Source of the DNA: DATMNI01 sp035570275
Lineage (GTDB): Bacteria > Acidobacteriota > Terriglobia > Bryobacterales > Bryobacteraceae
Length of the DNA stretch: 41,599 nt
Assembly (NCBI GenBank): GCA_035570275.1
Contig: DATMNI010000155.1
Location: forward strand, 1 to 41,599
Reading direction: 5' to 3'
In this document: positions 27,055 to 34,544 of the stretch, one piece after another
How the letters are laid out: every line of letters begins with the position of its first letter
Numbering within the stretch: position 1 is the first letter of the stretch
The notes under the pieces: model-generated
The model's input: only the letters and a program-made list of their open reading frames with translations
Databases searched by the model: none
Told to the model about the DNA's origin: nothing
Program-made: the position numbers and the translations under genes

Positions 27055-28635
27055 TCACCTGTCGACATCGATCACCGTAGGGCTGGACGAGCACGGGCAA
27101 CAGCCCCAATGGAAACTCAACTGCCGATCCACCGGACGCGATGGATTGCCACCAAGCGCGGGATCTGCTTGACTTGAGTCCAAGCAGTTGGCCAACGTGG
27201 CGGGGTTTGGAGTAAACATAGATCCTGGTAACGCCGCAACATTATCGCGATAGACCGCGTGACCCGTGATGCTCACATTGCCGGATGTGCAGTTGGGCCA
27301 GTTCGTAGACCAAGTATCTGTGGTAACGCACGAAGTTATCGTGTCCGTGCCAGGTGCAACGCGCCAGGCTTCGAAATAGTGCAGCGGACTTGGAAGATTG
27401 TTAATCGCCATCGCGGTGTCTGAGCAGTCCTTGACGTCCCAAACAAATGTAATTTCCTGGAGGATGAACCCACCGTTCGTGGCATCCGAATTCCTCGATA
27501 AGTTCCATGTAATGGTCCTTGACAGATTGCCGCAGCCTCCGTCATTTGTTACCATCACTCCCGCGGTCAACTGTGGTACGACCGGCCGCGAAGCACCGGG
27601 TTTCCTTTCCAATACCACCGCCCGGCGTTGTGCGGCGGGCCCCGGGGTGGCCCCATGCTTCAGGAGCGGACGCTCAATTTGGTCGTGAGAAGCTCCAAAC
27701 GCTTCCAGATCCGCGGCAACGCGCACCGCTCGGGCACACGACAGGTTGTCGTTTATGTCTGGATCTCCATCCATACTGGCGAAGCCGTGAACCCGAACTT
27801 TGTCGCTGGTCGTCATTGAGTCGGCGAATGCCTCCACGACGGATATCGCCCCAGGCCGGTACGTGTCGCAGTTTACGTCGAATAACACGCGGTCGCCAGG
27901 CGGATCGTCGTGGTTATCCATGCAGTCGGTGGGTTCGCCGATCGCACGCCCGCATGTTCGCTGTACCAACTCCGGGCCGCCGCCGGTTTGTTGCACGACG
28001 TGAGTTAGCTCGTGAGCGAGAAGACGGCGGCCACCGCAACTATCCGGCGCATATTGCCCCGCACCGAATACGATGTCCCGCCCCACCGTGTATGCCAGCG
28101 CGTTCACTTGTTTCGCCGATTGCGCCGCTTGATCGCCGGTGTGGATGCGAACGTCTGAGAAGTCGCGCCCAAAACGGGGCTCGAAGAAGCCGCGGGCCGA
28201 TGGAGGCAGGTTGTGTCCGCCACTCCGTCGCACCGCGCCAATCTGTTGACCTGCCGCTGGCGGCACTTCGGGCGTGCGGCCCGGAACTTCCTTGGCATTG
28301 AACTCCTGATCGTCATCCGAGTTCGCCTGTTTTTCCTCTTCGCAATGCGCGCACAAACGCAGCAGCAGCGACGGGTTGGCGTCCAGGCCCGTAAACTTCT
28401 GCGCACTTGCGGGATCGGGCATTCGCATGACGGCATCCGCGACGTGGTCCGCCTGCTGCTCGAAGCGGTCGCCGGGCCGATTTACGGTGAGCTTCGTCTG
28501 AATCATCCGGCGCTGCACCGACTGGTTGCTCGCCGCGGGCAGGGGCCTTTGCGCAATACTCTCCCTAATGCGTCCAACCCGTAACGGGCCGGACGGCTGG
28601 CTGCTTCGACTAGATATGCGCTCCGCGGAAGGCAT
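27055..28635 (-). CDS. DUF4157 (eCIS_core) plus OmpA-like protein, putative cargo/effector (526 aa)
   Basis: Residues 90-100 carry a CAHC pair, and residues 140-220 form the eCIS_core DUF4157 domain (FFEPRFGRDFSDVRIHTGDQ; zinc-protease motif HELTH at 208-212 in RRLLAHELTHVVQQ). Residues about 235-340 form an OmpA-like module (VLFDVNCDTYRPGAISVVEA, VRVHGFASMDGDPDIND, AQRRAVVLER) that normally binds peptidoglycan. The last 180 residues are a unique beta-rich, Cys-rich domain (about eight Cys, ending GCCPCSSS). DUF4157 proteins are the strongest cargo marker of eCIS loci; OmpA fusion would give envelope targeting. Whether the HExxH is catalytic is unknown. Start ATG 28635 has a GGAGGGG site. Confidence 0.8.
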   Translation of the reverse strand: MPSAERISSRSSQPSGPLRVGRIRESIAQRPLPAASNQSVQRRMIQTKLTVNRPGDRFEQQADHVADAVMRMPDPASAQKFTGLDANPSLLLRLCAHCEEEKQANSDDDQEFNAKEVPGRTPEVPPAAGQQIGAVRRSGGHNLPPSARGFFEPRFGRDFSDVRIHTGDQAAQSAKQVNALAYTVGRDIVFGAGQYAPDSCGGRRLLAHELTHVVQQTGGGPELVQRTCGRAIGEPTDCMDNHDDPPGDRVLFDVNCDTYRPGAISVVEAFADSMTTSDKVRVHGFASMDGDPDINDNLSCARAVRVAADLEAFGASHDQIERPLLKHGATPGPAAQRRAVVLERKPGASRPVVPQLTAGVMVTNDGGCGNLSRTITWNLSRNSDATNGGFILQEITFVWDVKDCSDTAMAINNLPSPLHYFEAWRVAPGTDTITSCVTTDTWSTNWPNCTSGNVSITGHAVYRDNVAALPGSMFTPNPATLANCLDSSQADPALGGNPSRPVDRQLSFHWGCCPCSSSPTVIDVDR

Positions 28636-28639
28636 GCGC

Positions 28640-28840
28640 CTAGACCCCTCCCCCCTTCACCGCGTTCCCCACCGACCGGGTCACCTCACGCGCCACCGAC
28701 GCCGGGATCCGTTCGCCGACCGCACCCGTAACTCCGGCGTCACGCAACGCACGCAGCAGTTCCGCTTCGATAAGCGCCTGGGCGGGCGCGCCCGTCAGCA
28801 CCAACTCGTCGATCTCGATGTGGTGTTCGCGTTCCTTCAT
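28640..28840 (-). CDS. Small eCIS-cluster protein (66 aa)
   Basis: It is coupled to the AAA+ gene by an ATGA overlap (28837-28840). The product is helical: EHHIEIDELVLTGAPAQAL, IEAELLRALRDAG, then IPASVAREVTRSVGNAV. Small genes of this kind stand between the ATPase and the DUF4157 gene in related loci and may be a chaperone or adaptor for cargo; that role is an inference from position. No named family recognised. Confidence 0.65.
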   Translation of the reverse strand: MKEREHHIEIDELVLTGAPAQALIEAELLRALRDAGVTGAVGERIPASVAREVTRSVGNAVKGGGV

Positions 28841-31029
28841 CTCTTCATCCCTCGATAATGCTCCCCGAACTCCGCCTCCGTCAGAAGTTTGTCGATCTTT
28901 GCGTACTCCCGCCGCGCCGCCCGCAGCACATGGTCCATCCCGATGCTCGCCTCCTCGCCCGCCGCCAGGAACGCGGCGTTCAGCGCGATGTTGCGGATGT
29001 TGCCGCCGGGGATCTCCAGCCGCGAGAGCGCATCGAAATCCAGCGACCCCAGCGGCGCCTGCGGCGGAAAGACCTTTTCCCAGATCAGCCGGCGATGGCC
29101 AAAGTCCGGGAAGGGAAACTCCACCAGGAAGCGCAGGCGGCGGAGGAATGCGCGGTCGAGCGCCGAACGGCGGTTGGTGCAGAGGATCGCCAGGCCCCGG
29201 TAGTCCTCCATCCGTTGCAGAAGATAATTCACTTCGATATTGGCGTATCGGTCGTGGCTGTCCTTTACCTCGCTGCGCTTGCCGAACAATGCGTCGGCTT
29301 CGTCAAAAAACAGAATCGCGCCGGTTTGTTCGGCGGCCTCGAACACGTTCCGCAGGTTCTTTTCCGTTTCGCCGATATACTTGCTGACGATCCCGGCGAG
29401 ATCGATCCGGTATAAATCGATCTTCAGGTGGTGAGCCAGAATCTCGGCGGCCATCGTTTTCCCGGTCCCGCTCGGGCCGGTGAACAGGGCGCTGATTCCG
29501 CGGCCACGCGGCAAACGCGCGCCGAATCCCCATGTCTCGTACACCCGTGGACGCGCCGCCACCTGATCGGCGATCTCCCGCAATTGGCGCCCGGCGTCCT
29601 CGGGTAGCACGATGTCGTCCCAGCAGTAACAGGGCTCCAGCCGCCGCGCGAGGTCCCCGAGTTTCCAGCCCACCTGCTCCCGGCAGGCTTGCCAGAGATC
29701 CTCCGCTCGCACCGCGGTCTCACCAGGCGCCCGCCGCTGCGCGGTCGCAACCGCCGAGTTCACTGCCTGTGGAATCGCCTCCGGCGCCAGGTCGAACTGT
29801 TGCACGATCGCTTCCACCTGGCCATCCACGGCATGCGTCACTCCCTCGAGCGATTTCGTCCACAGAGCCCGCTGTGCGGCCGTGTCGGCCTTGGGAACCG
29901 CGATGTGCAGCGCACGGCGCGAGGTCTGCCAGCGGTCACGGCTGCCGACGAACAGCAGGCCGCCCGATCGCTCGATCCAGTCGCGGGTAGCCGCTTGCAG
30001 CGCGCGTTCGCCCGCGTCGATATCGCTCACATCCAGATAGATCGCGATATGGGACAAGATTGTCTCGCGCTCCAGTAAACGGAGCATCTGATGCCGGTCG
30101 AGTTCCGCCGCCGGCAGGCTCTTCACGTCAAGCGCGCAGAGCTGGAGTCCCAGACAGGAACAAAATTCGCGAGCGATCGTCTGCTTCCCCGACACGCTGG
30201 AACCGTTGAGGAGAAACACCGGCCACGGCTCACCCGCAGGCACGGATTGCGCCCACCGCGCCAGGCCGTCGGCGATCTCGCGATGCGCGGACGCCGCCGG
30301 CAGCGGCGTCACGGGCCGGAGCAGATACGCCACGCTCTCATCCAGCGAGTTGACGCCTCTGATGTAATCCGCTACCCGCTCCTCGATGCGAAGAGGCCGC
30401 TGCGAGAGCGGCAGTGTGGCCGGCACGTCGACGGTCGCGATCAACCGGAAACGCCGCAGCGGGGCGCCGGCTAGAAATGCCAGGCGGCCCGCGTCGCGTT
30501 CCGCGGAGTTCGCGCACAGCAGGCTCAGGGCAAGCTGCGGCGTCACGAAGCGCGCGTGCGCATCGTCCTGCGCGTAGGCGCACAGCCACGGAAACGCGGG
30601 GTCTTCCTCCAGCGACCAGCACAACAGCAGGACATCGCGTTCGAAGGGCTGAAGACCGAACTTGCGTGCCAGGACCTCGACGGACGGCATGCCGCCGCTC
30701 TCCTGCAGACGCTGGCGGCGCTGCGCCAGGTCCGCTTGGAGCGCGTCCAGCGTCCGGCTGATTTCGGCCGACTCCGGGTCTTCCTGGTAAAACTGAATCT
30801 CGGACTCCATGCTTTCGCCTGCCAACAGCCGGTCCGCATACGCATCGCTGATCACCGCGCCCTGGTTTGGGCCCAGCGGATCCTGTTGCCACTGGCGGCG
30901 CAGCCAGCGCACCTTTTTCTCGAAGAGCAGCCGGAGGCGGCGCAGTTCCGCGCGCAGGTAGGCCTGGTTGGCTTCCGCCCACGTGCCCGCCGCCGCACTC
31001 GCCTGTACCTGCTCGATGGCCGCGCTCAT
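28837..31029 (-). CDS. eCIS AAA+ ATPase, Pvc15-like (730 aa)
   Basis: ATG 31029 (MSAAIEQVQ) overlaps the preceding TGA as ATGA; an upstream extension to 31173 is out of place. An N-terminal helical domain is followed by a degenerate first AAA module (NGSSVSGKQTIAREF) and a complete C-terminal one: Walker A GPSGTGKT at 518-525, Walker B AILFFDEADALF near 571-582, and a sensor/arginine region (CTNRRSALDRAFLRRLRF). Pvc15/Afp15-type ATPases are needed for particle assembly or cargo handling. Length and tandem architecture fit the type. Confidence 0.88.
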   Translation of the reverse strand: MSAAIEQVQASAAAGTWAEANQAYLRAELRRLRLLFEKKVRWLRRQWQQDPLGPNQGAVISDAYADRLLAGESMESEIQFYQEDPESAEISRTLDALQADLAQRRQRLQESGGMPSVEVLARKFGLQPFERDVLLLCWSLEEDPAFPWLCAYAQDDAHARFVTPQLALSLLCANSAERDAGRLAFLAGAPLRRFRLIATVDVPATLPLSQRPLRIEERVADYIRGVNSLDESVAYLLRPVTPLPAASAHREIADGLARWAQSVPAGEPWPVFLLNGSSVSGKQTIAREFCSCLGLQLCALDVKSLPAAELDRHQMLRLLERETILSHIAIYLDVSDIDAGERALQAATRDWIERSGGLLFVGSRDRWQTSRRALHIAVPKADTAAQRALWTKSLEGVTHAVDGQVEAIVQQFDLAPEAIPQAVNSAVATAQRRAPGETAVRAEDLWQACREQVGWKLGDLARRLEPCYCWDDIVLPEDAGRQLREIADQVAARPRVYETWGFGARLPRGRGISALFTGPSGTGKTMAAEILAHHLKIDLYRIDLAGIVSKYIGETEKNLRNVFEAAEQTGAILFFDEADALFGKRSEVKDSHDRYANIEVNYLLQRMEDYRGLAILCTNRRSALDRAFLRRLRFLVEFPFPDFGHRRLIWEKVFPPQAPLGSLDFDALSRLEIPGGNIRNIALNAAFLAAGEEASIGMDHVLRAARREYAKIDKLLTEAEFGEHYRGMKR

Positions 31030-32357
31030 GTCAGTTGAAACACCACGTCTTCCAGACTCTGGGAGCCGTTGACCATGGCCCGAACCTGGTAGAAGCCGGG
31101 CCCGAGCGGCGGCGTCGTGAGAGTCAGGGCGGTCAACGGCACCTGCAGCGACGTGTCCGTCGGGATTGCCCACGGATCCCCCGGACCCGGCTCCTGCACC
31201 GGGATCGAGACATCGCCAACGATGATCACGCTCTTCGAGGGAGGCTGGTAGAGACGCCGTCCGTTGACGGTCAATAGATCCGCCACGCCGCCAAGCGCCG
31301 GGACGACTCCCGATACCTCGGGCGCGAGCATGAACACCGATTGGTTCGACAACTGGCGGCGGCCGTCCAGCACCACCACGCCGTTATCGAGCCCGCCCTG
31401 CACCACCTCGGTCGCATGCAGCGTCTGCACCTCCACGGTCTGCGCGCCCGGCCGCAAGCGGTCATCCACGGGAATGGGCCGCACCACCGGATGGCCGGCA
31501 TCGATCGGATACGTGTCGTCGGGAATCTGGATGCGGATCTGCCCGTCCGAGAAAGGCTGCACGCCGACCGGTTCCAGGCCGCCCAGTTTCACCCAGGTCT
31601 GCGCCGCGCGGAAGTTCCGGCCTTCGATCGTCAGTTGCTGCAAGACGTGTGCGCGCGTATCGCCGATCGCCTCGCCGGGCAAGACCGGCGTCCGGTACAC
31701 GGCGTCGATCTCCGGCCGCTGCGCGATCGCGATGTGAATGCGCCGGGTTTGCACCGGGGCCGCCAGCGTCTTGAGGCGGCGGCTCTCGATCTGCACCACG
31801 CTGACCGAGTACGCCGCCGAGAGACGGTACGGGCGTGTCAACGCCGTCCAGACCTTGGAAAGGTCTTCGAGACTGATCGGGTCGAGCGAGAGCTTGACCT
31901 GCTCAAACTCGCCGCGCAGGCTCTGGTGGAGAATCGTCTGGCCGGCGGGCGCCTGGATGGTGACCAGTTGTTCCGTGATGATCGGATGATCGTGGAAGAC
32001 GCGCATGGCGCCCCCGAGCAGAAACTGCGACCGGGTCTCATTGACGACGCCATGGTCGTCGGTGGCGCCATAAGCGGTAACCAGGTAGTGCAGCACCAGG
32101 CTGAGCGGCGGATGACCGTATTCGCTGGGATGGCCCTGCCCGGGAATCATCTGGTTCTTCAGCGCGGCGTTTTCCGTGACGCGGTACAGGAACAGATTGA
32201 CCCGCGGTTTTTCATAAAGCGCGGCGTCTTCCGCTTGTGGAATGCTCACAGTCACCTGAAGGTCCGTCCGTGACGTGCCCTGCGGCAGTTCCATGCGATC
32301 GCGCAACAGAGTCTGAAACGTCGCGCTCACTCCGCCGATGGCCAGGAAGTTGCTCAT
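31026..32357 (-). CDS. DUF4255 tail-terminator protein, Pvc16-like (443 aa)
   Basis: Residues 1-180 are the DUF4255/Pvc16_N domain (MSNFLAIGGVSATFQTLL, PRVNLFLYRVTENAALKNQ, PLSLVLHYLVTAYGA), which caps tube and sheath. The remaining part has at least two TIG-like beta domains (LTIEGRNFRAAQTWVKLGG; VNGRRLYQPPSKSVIIVGD). ATG 32357 overlaps the previous TGA (ATGA), so I shortened a frame that extends three codons further. It is larger than the minimal terminators because of the extra beta domains. Confidence 0.88.
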   Translation of the reverse strand: MSNFLAIGGVSATFQTLLRDRMELPQGTSRTDLQVTVSIPQAEDAALYEKPRVNLFLYRVTENAALKNQMIPGQGHPSEYGHPPLSLVLHYLVTAYGATDDHGVVNETRSQFLLGGAMRVFHDHPIITEQLVTIQAPAGQTILHQSLRGEFEQVKLSLDPISLEDLSKVWTALTRPYRLSAAYSVSVVQIESRRLKTLAAPVQTRRIHIAIAQRPEIDAVYRTPVLPGEAIGDTRAHVLQQLTIEGRNFRAAQTWVKLGGLEPVGVQPFSDGQIRIQIPDDTYPIDAGHPVVRPIPVDDRLRPGAQTVEVQTLHATEVVQGGLDNGVVVLDGRRQLSNQSVFMLAPEVSGVVPALGGVADLLTVNGRRLYQPPSKSVIIVGDVSIPVQEPGPGDPWAIPTDTSLQVPLTALTLTTPPLGPGFYQVRAMVNGSQSLEDVVFQLT

Positions 32358-33142
32358 AGCGGCCAATTCCGGTACGTGCGTTGGCGGGTGTATCGGGCAA
32401 ACCCGAGTGGCGCCACGGGGGCCGCCTTGGCCGGTTGGGGCGGCGGCGCTGCCGGCTTCTGCGCTCGAACCTCGACGCGGCCTATGTGGACGTGAATCGC
32501 CGGCTGCAGCGCCGAGGGGGAAACCCGTGGCAGTTTGGCGGCAGCCGCGGAATCAGCCAGCGCTGGCCGGATGGCGTGGCCCTGTGCCTGGCGCGACACG
32601 GCTTCGATCGACGCTGGAATTCGCGGATGAGCACCGGCAATGATTTGCGGTTCCGGCGGTAACAGCCCGATGCTGCTCCCAGGGCTATACTCGCGGCCCC
32701 GCACCGAACGGCGGCTTGTCGCTCGACCGTCAGGAAGCGGACGGCCCTCTGCCACGAGCGCCACCGCGCCCTCACTGGCTTCGATCCGCGGTTCCATCGC
32801 CGTTCTCCCGGCGGGGGCAACCACAGAAGGCGGCGAAGTAACCGTTGCCGCCGGAGGCGACGGGGCCACGGTTACCGCCGGGGCAAGGGCTGCCGCCGGC
32901 GCCATCACCGGTTCACTCCTCGCCGGCGCCGCCACCCGCGCGATCGCCTGGTGCGCCGGCGGCGCCTGCGCCTCGGGTCGCGTCATCTCGGGTGCGCCAG
33001 TAATCGGTGGCGCTCCCGGGACCACACCCACGGCCGGACCGTTTGACAACGGCGCCTCCACAGCGAACGGCACTGGCGCCTGTATCGTGCCGACCGGCAG
33101 TCCCGCGCCCCTGCGCACGAGATTCACCAGGAAATCGCTCAT
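32354..33142 (-). CDS. Pro/Ala-rich eCIS protein with conserved C-terminal motif (262 aa)
   Basis: ATG 33142 overlaps the preceding TGA as ATGA; the longer frame to 33424 is antisense to the baseplate gene. The N-terminus (MSDFLVNLVRRGAGLP) is an amphipathic helix. A long disordered Pro/Ala/Thr-rich region follows (about residues 20-215), then IHVHIGRVEVRA near residue 225-236, a short strand motif I have seen in proteins beside DUF4255 in eCIS loci, and a basic end (RYTRQRTYRNWPL). It occupies the place where other clusters have a tape-measure-related gene, but it is not coiled-coil. Role unknown; a linker or assembly factor is plausible. Confidence 0.7.
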   Translation of the reverse strand: MSDFLVNLVRRGAGLPVGTIQAPVPFAVEAPLSNGPAVGVVPGAPPITGAPEMTRPEAQAPPAHQAIARVAAPARSEPVMAPAAALAPAVTVAPSPPAATVTSPPSVVAPAGRTAMEPRIEASEGAVALVAEGRPLPDGRATSRRSVRGREYSPGSSIGLLPPEPQIIAGAHPRIPASIEAVSRQAQGHAIRPALADSAAAAKLPRVSPSALQPAIHVHIGRVEVRAQKPAAPPPQPAKAAPVAPLGFARYTRQRTYRNWPL

Positions 33143-33963
33143 ACGCCGGCCCCCGCGCCGAGTTCTTCCTCGAGCAACTGGAGGTATCGCCGCCGCACTC
33201 GCGCTTTCATCCCGAGGATCTCGCGCAGGCTCCAGTGGTAGTGATACGCCAGCAGATGCACTTCCTGATACAGGTGGCGCATCCCGGCCTTCAACTCCTG
33301 GAAGAAATAACTCGCCGCGTCGAACACGACATGGAACGCGCCGCCGCAACTCTGGCAAGTGACCTGGAGTGCGGTCTCGGCCTGCGGATCCAGTTCCGAC
33401 ATCAATCGCGGCAACTCGCGGCACACAGAGTCCGGCAGATCCGGCATCTCCGTCCCGTCCGCGGAGACCACCGACTCCACGCAGCGCCGGAGAAGGTCCT
33501 GAACCGCCGCGTTCAAATCGACACGCGCCAGACCGGCGACCGCTTCCTGGTCCAACCCCGTCGGCAGCCGGAACCAGACGCGGCAGGCTGTATCGGCGTC
33601 GTCCACCCGCGTCTCATATCGGTCCTGCCGCGCATCGCCGGCCGGAACCAGCAGGTCCGCCACGCGCAGTTCCAGATCCAGCTTCTCCCCGCACTCCGCG
33701 GACGGACAGCTCAGCACGCACTGCAACCGGTCGCCCGACGTCAGCCGGCGCAAGTGAAGGAGGAGCGCCTCGCGGTCGCCCACCGTCAGAGAGCGGATCG
33801 CATCCGCGGTAAGCGGCGCTCCATCGGCCTGTACAGCGCAGCGGCGCAACGCTTCCGTGGTCCAGTGCGCGGGCAGGAGGGCGCCCGCGTCCTCCACCAG
33901 GAATGCGTGGTCCTCTGCCGTAAGCTCGCGAAGACGCACTTCGCGGCACAGGGCGCCGTTCAT
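33139..33963 (-). CDS. gp26-like baseplate protein with two Cys pairs (274 aa)
   Basis: I chose ATG 33963 (MNGALCREVRLREL): it has GGAGG 8 bases upstream, whereas the longer start at 34005 has none. The N-terminal part (LRELTAEDHAFLVE, GDREALLLHLRRLTSGD) resembles T4 gp26/DUF-type baseplate proteins. Cysteine pairs CPSAEC (near residue 90) and CQSC (near residue 210) could bind a zinc. The C-terminal helix bundle (FFQELKAGMRHLYQEVHLLA, HWSLREILGM) is typical of this family's end. It follows the tube gene by 45 bases. Confidence 0.65.
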   Translation of the reverse strand: MNGALCREVRLRELTAEDHAFLVEDAGALLPAHWTTEALRRCAVQADGAPLTADAIRSLTVGDREALLLHLRRLTSGDRLQCVLSCPSAECGEKLDLELRVADLLVPAGDARQDRYETRVDDADTACRVWFRLPTGLDQEAVAGLARVDLNAAVQDLLRRCVESVVSADGTEMPDLPDSVCRELPRLMSELDPQAETALQVTCQSCGGAFHVVFDAASYFFQELKAGMRHLYQEVHLLAYHYHWSLREILGMKARVRRRYLQLLEEELGAGAGV

Positions 33964-34008
33964 TCGAAAACCTCCGGAGACTGTGGCAAGAACGAAACCG
34001 TCCATCGA

Positions 34009-34533
34009 TTAAGCCGGTTCGGTAAAGCTGGGTTCGCTGGGCTCGACGACGCTGAGGTCGCGTTCCCAACCCTCATTTTCGAGCTTGATGTGCTGAATAG
34101 CAATGGCGTTGGCGTTGGCGTCCAGGTCCGGCACCGCCTGGTATTCCGACACCCAGCAGCGGAAGACGTTATACGCGATCACCTTCTGCCCGGCCTCGTT
34201 GTAGACCTCGATGCTGATGTCCTTACGGAAGTCCTTGAGAGACACTTCCGAACCGAGCCCCGAACCGAAGTTCCAGACCTTGTTTGCCCAGCGCTCGAAT
34301 TCCAGATCGTGGGTTACGCCGCGCTCCAGTGTGATGGCATCATACTTGGTCCGGCCGGGGGATTTGCGGCTCGTGCTTGGATCGCCGCCCTCGCGATGCT
34401 CCACCATCTCCGTGGTGCGCTTCAGGGCGCCGCACTTGCTGACGCCGGCGACAAAGCGTCCATCCCACTTCACGCGGAATTTGAAGTTCTTATACGGATC
34501 GAAACGGTTTGCGTTGACTGAGAATTGTGCCAT
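34009..34533 (-). CDS. Inner tube protein, gp19-like (174 aa)
   Basis: The start (ANRFDPYKNFKFRVKWDGRF, AGVSKCGALKRTTEMVEHRE) and GRTKYDAITLERGVTHDLEF match gp19-type tube proteins (Pvc1/Afp1). It should form stacked hexamers inside the sheath. Only one tube gene is present; Photorhabdus- and Serratia-type loci have paralogues. It is 11 bases from the sheath gene, with AGGAGA before ATG 34533. Confidence 0.93.
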   Translation of the reverse strand: MAQFSVNANRFDPYKNFKFRVKWDGRFVAGVSKCGALKRTTEMVEHREGGDPSTSRKSPGRTKYDAITLERGVTHDLEFERWANKVWNFGSGLGSEVSLKDFRKDISIEVYNEAGQKVIAYNVFRCWVSEYQAVPDLDANANAIAIQHIKLENEGWERDLSVVEPSEPSFTEPA

Positions 34534-34544
34534 GGCGCTCTCTC

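Noticed and set aside
32354..33424. Longer 356-codon version of the Pro-rich gene
   Set aside because: Its first 94 codons are antisense-like and overlap the gp26-like gene in another frame; the ATGA start at 33142 fits the neighbouring pattern.
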